A DNA stretch of 64,000 nt from JANXLS01 sp038227045 (GCA_038227045.1 JBBRQD010000001.1:1-64000); one strand, 5' to 3'; shown: positions 25,724 through 36,500, counted from the stretch's first letter. Translations and numbers: made by a program. The notes: a model not told the origin generated them from the letters alone.

Positions 25724-26932
25724 ATGCTCACTTTTTTGGTCTTGCCGTTTTTTTTTCTCGCATCGGCATCCGTCCTGGCGTGGCTGTTCATTCTTCTGCA
25801 TCCGGCGAAGCCCTGGGATTTTCAGCCGGTTGGCGACGATGGCGAACCGCCGCCGCTTCCGGATGGCGCGCATTTTCCGCGCGTTGCGGTGATTGTTCCC
25901 GCGCGCAATGAAGCCGAATCGTTGCCGCGCACGCTGCCGGCGTTGCTGCGGCAGGATTATCCGGCGGAGTATTCGGTTTATTTGATCGACGACCGATCGA
26001 CCGACGGCACGGCGGAGATCGCGCGCGAGATCGCTCAGCGCGAAAACACCGTGGGACGCTTGAACGTCATTCAAGGCGCGCCGCTGCCCGACGGCTGGAT
26101 GGGAAAAGTGTGGGCGCTGACACAAGGGGGAAAGGCCGCGGCTGCGACGGGCGCGGAGTTTTTTTTGCTGACCGACGCCGACATTCTTCACGCGCCGGGA
26201 TCGTTGCGCCGTCTGGTGTCTGAAAACATTGTCATGAAACTCGGCATGAATTCGCGCATGGCGCGGCTGCGCTGCGAGTCGCCCGCGGAGCGTTTGTTGA
26301 TTCCGGCGTTCGTTTATTTTTTCAACATTCTTTATCCGATGCGGCGCGCGAACGATCCGAACGATCCGCTGGCGTCGGCCGCGGGCGGGTGCGTGCTGCT
26401 GTCGCGCGAAGCGTGGACGCGGCTGGGCGAATCGTTCGAGCCGATCAAATCGGAGATCATTGACGACGTCAATCTCGCGCGGCAAGTCAAAGCACGAGGC
26501 TTGCCAATTCGCCTGAGTTTGAGCCGCACTGAAGTGGCGAGTTTACGCGAGTACCCGCACTTGAGCGACATCTGGAAGATGGTCCGCCGGACCGCATTTA
26601 CCGAGCTGAAATATTCGTGGTTGCGCGTGTTCGGCGCGCTCGCGGGATTGGCGTTGATGTTCGTAGTTCCAAGCGTCGCCGTGATGGCGGGCGTGATTGG
26701 ATTTCTTCTGGGCGCCCAGCCAGTTTATGCGTTGCTTGCGGCGGCGAAGGGACTGCTTGCGCTGGCGATCATGGGACATGTTTACGCGCCCGCGATGCGG
26801 TTTTTTAAGCTGCCTGTGGTGTTCGCGTTTTCGCTTCCGATTGCCGGGATTTTGTATGGGTTGATGACGTTTGATTCGGCGCTGCGTCATGCGCGCGGAT
26901 TGGGGGTGCAGTGGCGCGAGGTGCCCAAATGA
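25724..26932 (+). CDS. hpnB: Family 2 glycosyltransferase, HpnB-like
   Basis: A 402-aa membrane glycosyltransferase. An N-terminal helix (1-22) is followed by a GT-A domain with VIVPARNEAESLPRTL, IDDRSTDGT and LTDADILH (DxD). PDGWMGKVWAL, LLIPAFVYFFNILYP and an EIIDDVNLAR acceptor motif follow, then three or four C-terminal helices. This combination matches the hopene-associated glycosyltransferase HpnB, found in hopanoid clusters. No squalene-hopene cyclase is in this window, so a hopanoid substrate is inferred from the family. The stop codon overlaps the next gene's start (ATGA). Confidence 0.85.
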   Translation: MLTFLVLPFFFLASASVLAWLFILLHPAKPWDFQPVGDDGEPPPLPDGAHFPRVAVIVPARNEAESLPRTLPALLRQDYPAEYSVYLIDDRSTDGTAEIAREIAQRENTVGRLNVIQGAPLPDGWMGKVWALTQGGKAAAATGAEFFLLTDADILHAPGSLRRLVSENIVMKLGMNSRMARLRCESPAERLLIPAFVYFFNILYPMRRANDPNDPLASAAGGCVLLSREAWTRLGESFEPIKSEIIDDVNLARQVKARGLPIRLSLSRTEVASLREYPHLSDIWKMVRRTAFTELKYSWLRVFGALAGLALMFVVPSVAVMAGVIGFLLGAQPVYALLAAAKGLLALAIMGHVYAPAMRFFKLPVVFAFSLPIAGILYGLMTFDSALRHARGLGVQWREVPK

Positions 26933-27243
26933 AAATTTTTCCAATGTGGTTTCGGATTCATTTGAGCACGGCACTGGTGTTGATGATTGCGGCGTCGGTC
27001 CTACTTGGCCTTAATTTGTTGACAGGGTTTCCCGGTTTTTTGTACGGCTGGCCAATACCATTCTTCAGGTATGACGACGATTACCATCAACATCCCCTGA
27101 TTGCACCCGAGAATTGGGCTTTCAAAAATTTATTAGCGGATGTCGTGACGGCGACAACGCTATTGATTGTAATCGCCATAATTCTCGAAAAGCGAATTGC
27201 GGTTCTTCAACGTATAAAAGACGAAAAGGACGGCCTTTTATAA
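26929..27243 (+). CDS. Small two-TM membrane protein, coupled to hpnB
   Basis: A 104-aa membrane protein that begins inside the hpnB stop (ATGA), so translation is probably coupled. It has a hydrophobic helix at about 13-33, a loop rich in aromatic and acidic residues (FRYDDDYHQHPLIAPENW), and a second helix at about 72-90, ending in a charged coiled segment (EKRIAVLQRIKDEKDG). No family is recognised. Coupling to hpnB hints at a role near that glycosyltransferase, but this is an inference only. Confidence 0.65.
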   Translation: MKIFPMWFRIHLSTALVLMIAASVLLGLNLLTGFPGFLYGWPIPFFRYDDDYHQHPLIAPENWAFKNLLADVVTATTLLIVIAIILEKRIAVLQRIKDEKDGLL

Positions 27244-27402
27244 GACCTGGAGCGGCGTATTGAATTTCGCTGGGACAGTTTTAAATCTGCCAAACGAGGG
27301 GTACTTCGTTTGTTGACCGACCGGTGACGGGCGCCACCTTCTTAACACTTTTTGATCATCAAAATAATCGTCAAAAATGCGCTTGATTACGCGTATCTGG
27401 GC

Positions 27403-27432
27403 TTGGCTTTCGATTCGTTTTTCGAGTATAAT
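27403..27432 (+). promoter_or_regulatory. Candidate promoter of gyrA
   Basis: TTGGCT at 27403-27408 and a perfect TATAAT at 27427-27432 are separated by 18 bases, about 112 bases before the gyrA start. The remainder of the 300-base gap (27244-27544) shows no gene. Confidence 0.45.
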
Positions 27433-27544
27433 TCTCCTATAAAATAAAGCCCGAATGGCGGCGACCGAATGCCCCTGTTTTGGAGCGCAAAAATTTGCGC
27501 GCGCGCCCGCTTGAAACTCAGTCCGGAGATGGTCAGCACTCATC

Positions 27545-30304
27545 ATGGCTAACACGCCCGATCAGCCCGACGATACGAATACCGGCGGCATTCCGCCCGA
27601 CGACACGACACCTCCAATCAGACCGCCGATGGACGACACGCGCGACATTCACGGCGGACGCGTCGAGAATCTGCTGATCGAGGATGAGCTTAAAGAAAGC
27701 TACCTGACATACGCCATGTCGGTGATCGTCTCGCGCGCGCTGCCGGACGCTCGCGATGGCTTGAAGCCGTCTCAGCGCCGCGTGCTTTTGGCGATGAATG
27801 ATTTGAATCTCGGACCGCGTTCCAAGCATCGAAAATGCGCGAAGATCTGCGGCGACACCAGCGGCAATTACCATCCGCACGGCGAATCCGTCATCTATCC
27901 CACGCTCGCGCGCATGGCTCAACATTGGAACACGCGCTACCGGCTGATCGACGGGCAGGGCAATTTCGGTTCGATCGATCCCGATCCGCCGGCGGCGATG
28001 CGTTACACCGAAGCGCGCATGACTGGGCCAACGGTCGAGATGTTCGACGATCTTGAACGCGATACCGTGGACATGGTGGCCAATTACGACGAGACACGCA
28101 CCGAGCCGACGGTGCTGCCCGGGCGCTTTCCAAATCTTCTCGTCAACGGTTCGCAGGGCATCGCGGTCGGCATGGCGACGCAGATTCCGCCACACAATCT
28201 GGGCGAGATTTGCGATGCGCTCGTGCACCTGATTGAGAATCCGAATTGCCATGTGTCGGATTTGATGAAGTTCGTCAAAGGCCCTGATTTTCCGACGGGC
28301 GGCACGATCTGCGGCGTTGCGGGCATTCGCGAAGCGTTTCTCACCGGGCGCGGACATTTGACGGTTCGAGCGAAAGTTCATTTTGAGGAAGAGAAGGACC
28401 GCGACCGCATTGTCGTCGATGAAATTCCGTACCAAGTCGGCATCGACCGCATCTGGCAAAAGATCATCGACGCGGTCAAGGAAGATCGCATCAAGGGCAT
28501 CAGCGACGTACACAACGAAAGCAGCAAAGAAGGCATTCGCGTCGTCGTCGATCTGAAGCGCGGCGAAAACCGCGATGTGATCCTCAATCAGCTTTACAAA
28601 TACACGCCGCTCGAAATCACTTACGCGACGAACATGCTGGCGCTGGTGCGGGGCCGGCCGCGCGTGTTGAATCTCAAGCAGTTGCTCGAACAATATCGCG
28701 ATCACCGCAAGGAAGTGATTTTGCGCCGCACGCGCTTTTTGCTCGCGCAGGCTGAGGAACTGGCGCACATTCTCGAAGGCAAAATCATCGCCGTCGATCA
28801 CATCGACGAAGTGATTCGGATTATTCGCGCGGCGCAGGACGGCGAGGAAGCGCGCGACAATTTGATGGCGCGGTTCGAGCTGACGACGCGGCAGGCGAAG
28901 GCGATTCTCGATATGTCGCTGCGCGCGCTGACCGGTTTGGAACGCGACAAGCTGCGCAAGGAATACGAGGACGTCAAGGAACGCATCAGCGATTACCAGT
29001 CGATTCTCGCCGACATCAACCGCGTGCTCGACATCATTCGCGAAGATCTCTTTGAGATAAAAGAGAAGTACGCCGATGCGCGCCGCACGGAAATTGTCGG
29101 TGATGCGAGTGATCTTTCCGCGATGGATCTCGTCGCGGACGAAGTGATGGCGGTGACGATTTCACACAAGGGTTACGCGAAACGCGAACCGCTGTCCAGC
29201 TACCGCGTGCAAAGCCGCGGCGGAAAAGGAATCATCGGGCAGCGCAGCAAGGACGACGAGGATTTCCCGGAGCATCTCTTCATCGCGAGCACGCACAATT
29301 ATCTGCTGTGCTTCACGAACGATGGGCGCGTGTACTGGCTGAAGGTCTACGACCTGCCGCAGCTCGGGCGCATGGCGCAGGGACGCGCGCTCGTCAATCT
29401 GCTTGAATTACAGGGGGAGCAGAAAGTAGTGTCGATTGTTCCGGTGAAGAAATTCGACGAAGAAGCGTCGATTTTCATCGCGTCGGAGCAGGGTTATTTG
29501 AAGAAATGCAAACTCGACGAATACGCCAACCCTCGGCGCGGCGGCATTTCGACGATTGGGCTTGAAGAGGGCGACAAGGTCATGGCCGCGAAATACGTCA
29601 AGCGCAACCAGGAGATCGTGCTCTGCACGCGCCTGGGCATGGCGGTGCGCATTGATGAAACGGTAGTGCGCGACATGGGCAGAAGTGCGCGCGGCGTGAA
29701 CGGTCCGAACCTAGAAGAAGGCGACAAGATGGTCAGCGTGGTGATCGGCCAGCCCGGCGATTTCCTGCTGACGGTCTGCGAAAAGGGCGTCGGCAAGCGC
29801 AGCCAGATCGACGAATACCGCAAGACGGGAACGCAGCGCGCGAAGGGCGTCATCAATGTCAAGATCACCGAGAAGAACGGGCCGGTCGTTGCCGTGATCG
29901 CGGTGAAGCCCGGCGACGAGCTGATGCTCATGGCGGAAAAAGGCAAGGTCATTCGCCAGAAAGTCGACGACGTTCGCGAAACGGCGCGCGGCGGAATCGG
30001 CGTGTATTTGATGGATCTTTCGAAAGACGACCGCGTCGTATCGGTGGCCTGCATTGCACAGGAAGATGCCGAAGCGGCGAACGAACAAGCGGCCGCGCGC
30101 AAAGCCGAAGAGCAGGATTGGAAGGATTCGCGCGAAGGTTCCGGCGTTCGCAAGACTTCGGAAGCAGCAGTCTCCATTACGCCGCCGATTGCGTTGCCGC
30201 CGGTTGAAGGCGAAGGCACGCCGGATCAGGTCATCGATCTGCTCAAACGGGCGGAGGACGACAAGAAGAGGAAGGATGATGAAGAAAGCGGCGAGACGCA
30301 ATAA
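27545..30304 (+). CDS. gyrA: DNA gyrase subunit A
   Basis: The 919-aa A subunit of DNA gyrase, which cuts and rejoins DNA to introduce negative supercoils with GyrB. The breakage-reunion domain has the catalytic tyrosine Y154 (AMRYTEARM). The six-bladed C-terminal domain contains the GyrA-box QSRGGKG. A 38-residue Asp/Pro-rich N-terminal extension precedes the conserved ENLLIEDELKESYL start. The C-terminal tail is acidic and charged. In the quinolone pocket, the residue equal to E. coli S83 is Ser, D82 is Glu, and D87 is Pro (HGESVIYPT). No gyrB is adjacent. ATG 27545 has only a weak ribosome site. Confidence 0.97.
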   Translation: MANTPDQPDDTNTGGIPPDDTTPPIRPPMDDTRDIHGGRVENLLIEDELKESYLTYAMSVIVSRALPDARDGLKPSQRRVLLAMNDLNLGPRSKHRKCAKICGDTSGNYHPHGESVIYPTLARMAQHWNTRYRLIDGQGNFGSIDPDPPAAMRYTEARMTGPTVEMFDDLERDTVDMVANYDETRTEPTVLPGRFPNLLVNGSQGIAVGMATQIPPHNLGEICDALVHLIENPNCHVSDLMKFVKGPDFPTGGTICGVAGIREAFLTGRGHLTVRAKVHFEEEKDRDRIVVDEIPYQVGIDRIWQKIIDAVKEDRIKGISDVHNESSKEGIRVVVDLKRGENRDVILNQLYKYTPLEITYATNMLALVRGRPRVLNLKQLLEQYRDHRKEVILRRTRFLLAQAEELAHILEGKIIAVDHIDEVIRIIRAAQDGEEARDNLMARFELTTRQAKAILDMSLRALTGLERDKLRKEYEDVKERISDYQSILADINRVLDIIREDLFEIKEKYADARRTEIVGDASDLSAMDLVADEVMAVTISHKGYAKREPLSSYRVQSRGGKGIIGQRSKDDEDFPEHLFIASTHNYLLCFTNDGRVYWLKVYDLPQLGRMAQGRALVNLLELQGEQKVVSIVPVKKFDEEASIFIASEQGYLKKCKLDEYANPRRGGISTIGLEEGDKVMAAKYVKRNQEIVLCTRLGMAVRIDETVVRDMGRSARGVNGPNLEEGDKMVSVVIGQPGDFLLTVCEKGVGKRSQIDEYRKTGTQRAKGVINVKITEKNGPVVAVIAVKPGDELMLMAEKGKVIRQKVDDVRETARGGIGVYLMDLSKDDRVVSVACIAQEDAEAANEQAAARKAEEQDWKDSREGSGVRKTSEAAVSITPPIALPPVEGEGTPDQVIDLLKRAEDDKKRKDDEESGETQ

Positions 30305-30354
30305 AGCGAGTGTGAAAGAAGGGTGCTGAATACGTGCGGCTTTTCGCGTGCGCT

Positions 30355-31665
30355 TTACGGCGCGGCGCTTTTGCTCGGCTCCGATTTCAGTCCCACGCTG
30401 TTTATCGTGATCACTCGATACGCGTGCTTCTCACCGGGCTTTGAATTTTTGTCGATGAACTTCATTTCCGGCAACGGCGCTTCCGGCGTGTCGTGGAAGG
30501 ACATCGTTTGAAAGAGTGCTCGGCCGAATCGGCCTTTCGGTTCGGCGGGAAGACGCCCGAGTTCAATGCCGTCGCGTTCGATAATGAATTGTTGAATGCC
30601 GCTTTCAAAGTCAGCTTCGGCGTCCCACGTCAATTCAATGCTGCCGTCCGCCAGTGCTTTTGCGCTTGTGCCGATTGGTGCGGGCGGTGGAGTGATGTCG
30701 CTGACGGTTCCCGTTTTGACGTACTCGCTCCAGGCTTTCGCGACCGCTTCATTGGGTAGCCAGACGGCTTCGTTTGGATTTCCGTTGAACGTGCTGGCGG
30801 AAAGCGCTTGGTCTCCGAGCAGTGGCGCGAGCCAGAATTTGGCAGCGTCCACGGGTTTTAACGGGGCGTCGAGATTTGTTTTTTCCGGCAGCCGCATCGC
30901 GAGACAGGCGTCGAAAAATGGAATGGCGAGATAGCGCGAATCGCCGCATTCGTGGGTCGTGCGCGGGTCCGGCGCGAGTCCGATGGGGGCGCCTTGCGCG
31001 CGATAAGCTTTAAACATTTCGAGCGACCCGGTCCACGAACCGTTGAAGCGTTTGTCGCCGTTTTCTTTCGCGCCGGGATTGAGCATCATCGGAATTTGAT
31101 ACATGGCGGCGGGCATTTCCGGCTTGGGAATATCGCCTTTGTTCCATGCCGAATAGGCGGTCCCGGAGCGGAACCAGATGGCGACGATGCGTTCGGGATA
31201 CAACGTCTGCATCAGTCCGGCCCAAAATCCTCCGCCGGAATGGCCCCACAAGCACCATGGCGCTTTTTCTAATTCGGGATGATTCGACGCCTTCGCAAAA
31301 TCGCCGAGCGCCCTAAGAAACGTTTTCGCCGAACCGTTTCGCGGATCGGCCCACAGGCCGCAGTTTTCTTTTTCGGGTTGATGGTAATTGGGGCCGATCA
31401 AGGCGCAGTCCCATTTCTTCGCGAGCGCCTGCCAATGCAGATCGTACGCGGCGGTCTTTCCGCCCTTGCACGCGCCTTCGCCGCAGCCGTGCTGATGCAC
31501 GATTACGCCGCGAATCTTTTCGACTCCGTCGGGAATCCAGATCGTGTACGTCACTCCGAACACGAGTTCCCCTTTCACTGTCGACGGTTCATACTCAACG
31601 CTGAAATCTTTGCCCGCGGCGAAGACAATGCCGGGAAGTAAAAGCAACAACGCGACAAAACGCAT
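30355..31665 (-). CDS. Exported alpha/beta hydrolase with C-terminal Fn3-like domain
   Basis: A 436-aa secreted protein with a signal peptide (1-17, ending VFA-AG). Residues 20-310 form an alpha/beta hydrolase, with nucleophile elbow GHSGGG, an oxyanion segment VHQHGCGEGACKGG, and candidate Asp/His late in the domain. Cysteine pairs in that segment suggest disulphides. Residues 330-430 look like a fibronectin-III-type beta-sandwich (SIELTWDAEAD...YRVITINSVG). Family relatives act as esterases or lipases on plant or other polymers. The substrate is not known. AGGAGA precedes ATG 31665. Confidence 0.82.
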   Translation of the reverse strand: MRFVALLLLLPGIVFAAGKDFSVEYEPSTVKGELVFGVTYTIWIPDGVEKIRGVIVHQHGCGEGACKGGKTAAYDLHWQALAKKWDCALIGPNYHQPEKENCGLWADPRNGSAKTFLRALGDFAKASNHPELEKAPWCLWGHSGGGFWAGLMQTLYPERIVAIWFRSGTAYSAWNKGDIPKPEMPAAMYQIPMMLNPGAKENGDKRFNGSWTGSLEMFKAYRAQGAPIGLAPDPRTTHECGDSRYLAIPFFDACLAMRLPEKTNLDAPLKPVDAAKFWLAPLLGDQALSASTFNGNPNEAVWLPNEAVAKAWSEYVKTGTVSDITPPPAPIGTSAKALADGSIELTWDAEADFESGIQQFIIERDGIELGRLPAEPKGRFGRALFQTMSFHDTPEAPLPEMKFIDKNSKPGEKHAYRVITINSVGLKSEPSKSAAP

Positions 31666-31836
31666 GAAGTCTCCTGAAACAGCGCGGCGGGATGTAAAGT
31701 TTTTTAATATCTGTTCATTAAATTGAAAACGCGGTAGAAAACTTTAGAGTGGACACGGAAAGAAGTCGAGAGCTTTTTGACTAGCGGCCTGCGTCAGTGA
31801 CGCCGGCCTTGCATGCATCCCAAGGAATTGGATTCG

Positions 31837-32814
31837 ATGGCTGTTAAATTCAGAGATTACTATGAAATTCTGGGCGTGCCCCGGACCGCGACGCAGGACG
31901 AGATCAAGGCGGCGTATCGCAATCTCGCGCGCAAATATCATCCGGACCGGAACAAGGCGGCCGACGCTGAGGAGAAGTTCAAGGAATTGGGCGAGGCGAG
32001 CGAAGTGTTGCGCGACCCGGAGAAGCGCAAGAAGTACGACACGCTCGGCGCGAATTGGCGCGAGGGCCAGGATTTCTCGCCGCCGCCGGGATGGGGCGGA
32101 TATGGCGGACGATCCGCGACGGGCCAGTCGGCGAGCAGTTTCAGCGATTTTTTCGAAACGCTTTTCGGCGGCGGTTTCGGAGGCATGGACGGTTTTCGCC
32201 AGGCGGCCAACGAGAGCGGCGATTTCGACGGGAACCATCATTCCGCGATTGAAGCGGGCGAAGACCAGGAAGTGCGCATTCGCATTCCGCTCGAAGACGC
32301 TTACCAAGGCGCTGAGCGAATATTTACGCTGCAAATGCGCGAACGCGGGACAAATGGCCGGATGCGCACGGCGAAAAAAGATATCAAGGTCAAGATTCCG
32401 CAGGGCATTATCAGCGGCCAAAAGCTGCGCGTGAGCGGGCAGGGTTTGCCCGGCGAAGGCGGCGGACCGCGCGGCGATTTGTATTTGCAGATCGAACTCG
32501 AGCCGCATCCGCAATACCGCGTGACCGAACGCGACGTGTATTTCGATCTGGCTCTTGCGCCATGGGAAGCGGCGTTGGGCGCGGAGATCGCGTTGCCGAC
32601 ACTGGGCGGGGATGTCTCGCTGAAGGTTCCCGCCGGCGCGAGCAGCGGGCAGAAGCTGCGCTTAAAAGGAAAGGGCATCCCTAACCCGCGCGGCGAATCT
32701 GGCGACCTCTTCGCGGAGATTCGAATCATTACGCCCAAGAATCTTTCGAAAAAAGAAAAAGAGCTGTGGGAAGCGATTCGCGCGGAATCGACGTTTAAAC
32801 CGCGCGAAAACTGA
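31837..32814 (+). CDS. cbpA: CbpA-type DnaJ co-chaperone
   Basis: A 325-aa type II (zinc-finger-free) J-protein. The J-domain spans residues 4-72 with HPD (35-37). A Gly/Phe-rich linker (GWGGYGG, FGGGFGG, residues about 85-125) is followed by two C-terminal beta domains (about 145-315), with the DAYQGAERIFTLQ opening and GDLYLQIE, GDLFAEI repeats. It delivers substrates to DnaK and stimulates its ATPase. It lacks the CxxCxGxG repeats of DnaJ. ATG 31837 is preferred, as AAGGA lies 12 bases upstream; an in-frame ATG at 31813 would add eight unconserved residues. Confidence 0.9.
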   Translation: MAVKFRDYYEILGVPRTATQDEIKAAYRNLARKYHPDRNKAADAEEKFKELGEASEVLRDPEKRKKYDTLGANWREGQDFSPPPGWGGYGGRSATGQSASSFSDFFETLFGGGFGGMDGFRQAANESGDFDGNHHSAIEAGEDQEVRIRIPLEDAYQGAERIFTLQMRERGTNGRMRTAKKDIKVKIPQGIISGQKLRVSGQGLPGEGGGPRGDLYLQIELEPHPQYRVTERDVYFDLALAPWEAALGAEIALPTLGGDVSLKVPAGASSGQKLRLKGKGIPNPRGESGDLFAEIRIITPKNLSKKEKELWEAIRAESTFKPREN

Positions 32815-32844
32815 GCGGCTCTGGCGCGCAATAAATGCCTACAT

Positions 32845-33315
32845 TTAATCTTCGATAATTTTGCGCCCGAAGAACGGTTTCTCCGGTTCGGGCATTTTTT
32901 TCCAATCGTCGGGATTTTGCGCGGCTGCTTTTCGATAGCCTTCCACCACGGCTGTGAAATAGCCTAAAATGTGTTCGCGGTACGGCGTCATCTCTTCCAA
33001 GTCCAAATCCATCAGCGCGGCGAGCGCGACTTTTTCCGCGGGCAATTCAGGGTTCTGTTCGGCGAGATCGAGCGCTTTGAATGCCCATGCGAAATAGCGG
33101 TCGCCAAGCCGGCGCGTCAGCCAGAATTCGAGTTCAAATTTTCCGTATAATCTTTTGTTGAATTTTGCGGATTCGAGCGTCTCTTTCACAATCGACGTTG
33201 CTTCAAAATCGGGTAATGGGCGTCCGCATTGCGGACAAGCCAAGGCGCTTGCAAAGGGCAACCATGCCAGTGCACAGGTGGGACACGCGTAATTGATTTG
33301 AGATTTAATAGTCAT
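32845..33315 (-). CDS. Zinc-ribbon hypothetical protein
   Basis: A 156-aa protein. Two CxxC pairs near the N-terminus (CPTC, CPQC) form a short zinc ribbon. The rest is alpha-helical and charged, with pieces such as FELEFWLTRRLGDRYFAWAFKALDL and YREHILGYFTAVVEGYRKA. No family is recognised. It is convergent with cbpA, with only 30 bases between stops. The start could be ATG 33315 or 33345; neither has a convincing ribosome site. Confidence 0.6.
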   Translation of the reverse strand: MTIKSQINYACPTCALAWLPFASALACPQCGRPLPDFEATSIVKETLESAKFNKRLYGKFELEFWLTRRLGDRYFAWAFKALDLAEQNPELPAEKVALAALMDLDLEEMTPYREHILGYFTAVVEGYRKAAAQNPDDWKKMPEPEKPFFGRKIIED

Positions 33316-33504
33316 TGGAATTGTGTTCTTTCGTTTCGAATGCACTTTTAATTTAAGGCATTATCGTAGATGATCTATGTATTCCAAACACATTCACGGG
33401 GCGGGGAGAAAAAAACACGGGACTGCAAAATGTTTTTGTCTTTAGCACAACCATCTATTGCGCCGATAAGAATTATCATGAATTCCAGGAGGCTCGCTTA
33501 GAGC

Positions 33505-36500
33505 ATGGTATATCGCCGCTTTGGATTACTGAAGTATGTAACGCCGTTTGTGGCAGCCGCTGCATTCGTTTTGGGATGCGGCGCGCGTGCCGCCGAAACG
33601 GCTGCGGCTGCTAGCGCCCAATATAATGCCGGCGATGCCGATGGCATGAGCTGGTGCCGCGTCAGCGGCGAGCAGGTCAATATTCGCGTGGGCCCGAACA
33701 CCACGAATCAGCCTGTGTCCACGCTCCACAGCGGCGAGTATATTCGCGCGCGTGCCGTGCCGAACAACTGGCTTGAGATGGAATGGCCGCGCAACGTTCC
33801 CGCTTGGGTGTTGAAGGACACAGTTTCGGTGTCTTCTCCCGAGGCCAAGACGGGGACGATTCGTACGTCTAAGGCCCGTATCATGGGGCTCGGCTCGAAC
33901 AATGCGCCGGAAGTTGCAGTCATGGAGCGCGGGGCGCGTGTTTCGATTGTCGGAGAATCGGGCGACTGGTACCAGGTTCAAGTGCCGTCGGCAGTCCGCG
34001 CGTATATCTACGCAAAATATGTGGTGGTCGGCGTTCAAGCGCCTGCCGAAACGGTGCCGCTGCCGCCCGCGGCGAAAATCGCGGCGCGCCCGCATCGCGA
34101 CGAAGTGGCCGAACCGGTTGCCTTGCCGGAATCGGCACGGTATCAGAAAGAAACTGAACGGAATCCCGCGGAAGTCGTGGTTTTCCAGCAGCAGGCGTCG
34201 TGGCCGCAAGTCGCGAGTCTCTCACGCGCCGACACGGTCAAACTTTCCAACGACGACGTCTCAAAAAAAGCACTCGCGCCAGTCGCGCCCGCCACGCCAA
34301 AGAAAACGGCGGACGATTCGATGTTTGCGGCCGCTGGCGCCGAGAGTGCTTCTTCAAAAGCTAAATCCACGAACGATGCGCAATTGGCTCAAGCGGCAGC
34401 CGCCGAGCGCAAGCGCGTCGACGATGCCGAATTAGCCCGCAAGGCGGAGATCGAATCGCAGGCCAAGGCCGCTGCCGAACGCAAGCGCGTGCTGGAAATT
34501 GAGATTGCGAAACTTTCCGACGCGCGCAAGAAGGCCGAGGCCGAAGAAGTAACCCGCCAGGCAGTTGAAAAGAAACGACTCGACGAAGCCGAAACGGCGC
34601 GCCTTACCACGGCGGAGCGGCTCAAGGCTGAAATGGTGGAACAGTCGCGGCTGGCGTCGGAGCGCAAGCGCCTCGAAGACGCGGATAAGGAACGCGCCGC
34701 CGCCGAGACCCGCAAGAAGGTCGAAATCGAAACGCAGACGAAGGCCGTTGCTGAAAAGAAGTCGATGCTCGAAGTCGAGCTTGCGCAATTGAGCGACGCC
34801 AAGAAGAAAGCTGAAGATGCGGAGCGCTCACGCATGGCGCTTGAAACGAAGCGCATTGCCGAAGCCGAAACGGCGCGAATCGCCGCTGAGGCGAAAAAGG
34901 CCGAGCTGGAAGAACAGGCTCAGAAGGCCGCAATCAAGAAGAAAGAGCTCGAAGCGGAAATCGTTCGACTGGCCGACGCGAAGAAAAAAGAAGAGCTGGA
35001 AGCGGCGGCTCGCGCGGCTCGCGAAAAGAAATTGATTGACGACGCCGAAACGGCGCGCAAGGAAACTGAAGCGCGGCACAAACTCGAGTTGAAGGAACTG
35101 GCTGCGAAAGAGGTGGAAAAGAAGCGCCTGGATGAGGCCGAAGCTGCGCGCACGGCGGCCGATACGAAGCGGCGTGCCGATCTGGCCGAACAGGAACGCG
35201 CGGCGCTGGCCCGCAAAAAAGTGCTCGAAGATGAAATTGCGCGCATGCACGCCGAGAAGCAAAAGTACGAGGCGGATGCATTGGCCCGTGCCGCAGCCGA
35301 AAAGAAGACGAGTGCAGAATTGGAAGTCGCTCGTGCCGCTGACGAAAAAAAGAAGAAGGCCGAACTCGACGAACTGACCAAATTGGCCGCCGAAAAGAAG
35401 CATAGCGCGGATCTCGAAGCGGCTCGCGCGCTGGCGGAACGCAAACGCGCCGACGACGCCGAGGCTGCGCGCGCCACGGCTGAGAAAAAGCACAATGACG
35501 AAGTAGCGACGGCGAATGCAGCCTCCGAGCGAAAGCGGATTGAGGAAGAGGCCGCTCGCGTGGCCGGGGCACGCAAGCGTGCCGAAGAAGCGGCAGCCCA
35601 AAAAGCAGCCGAACGGACGCGCGCAGAGGAAGCTGTCATTGCGCGGTTGACCGAGGAAAAGAAACGCATTGAACTTGAGACGGCAAGGGCTGTGGCCGAA
35701 CGCAAGCACGCGGCGGAAGCCGATCGCCTCGCGGCGGAGAAGAAACGAATTGACGATGAACTCGCCGCGGCTGCCGCAGAAAGCAAGCGCAAGATCGAAC
35801 AGGAAAACCTTCGCCTGGCGTATGAGCTGAAACTTGCAGCGGCGGCCAGCCAGCCTTCTCGCTTGCCGGAGCCTGGAACTGACGATTCGCAGAGAGCGTC
35901 GAAGAGCGTCGCTTTAATCACCGACAAAACCATTATGCTGAGCGAGAGCGATTTGTCCGGCGACAAGGGCGAGCCAAACGAAAGCAATTATAATTCGGGC
36001 TACGTTCCGCAACGGATCGTCGATCTCAGAAATAAATACGTCGTTCCCAAGGAAACGCCGACTCGCGCGCAGACCGTCGCGGAGACCATCGATATCGACG
36101 TTGTTCACCCGGCCGCAAAGATCGCCATTGCGCCATCGGTGCAAACAGGTGAGACGGTTGATCTGCCAGCGCGGGTCGTGGAAGCAAAGCGCGAACCAAC
36201 CGGCCCCGCGGTCCGGGACGTGAGCGACCGAAATTTTGTTACGGAGATTGAGAACTATAAAGGTGGCGTGCTGGTCGATTTCTCCGCCACATGGTGCGGA
36301 CCGTGCCGCAATCTCGCTCCGACGGTCGATTCCCTGGCGGAGGAATTCCGGGGCAAAGTGAAGGTCGTTAAGATCGATCTGGATCAATCGCCCAACACGG
36401 CGCGGCGATTCGGAGTTTCGAGCATTCCGTATTTGATGATCTATAAAGATGGCAAGATCATCGACACGCATCTCGGCGCGCCGTCGCGGGAATTCCTGAG

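Noticed and set aside
25640..26485. N-terminal extension of the RNase HII-like protein to almost 600 residues
   Set aside because: The extra part is antisense to hpnB and is Arg-rich with no domain. The family begins at the DEAG motif.
27533..28801. A 422-codon reverse frame opposite gyrA
   Set aside because: gyrA is certain in this region and the reverse frame has no motif.
34828..35987. Long Ser/Arg-rich and Phe-rich frames on the reverse strand opposite the rod
   Set aside because: They mirror the Ala/Glu/Lys repeats of the forward gene and carry no independent coding signal.
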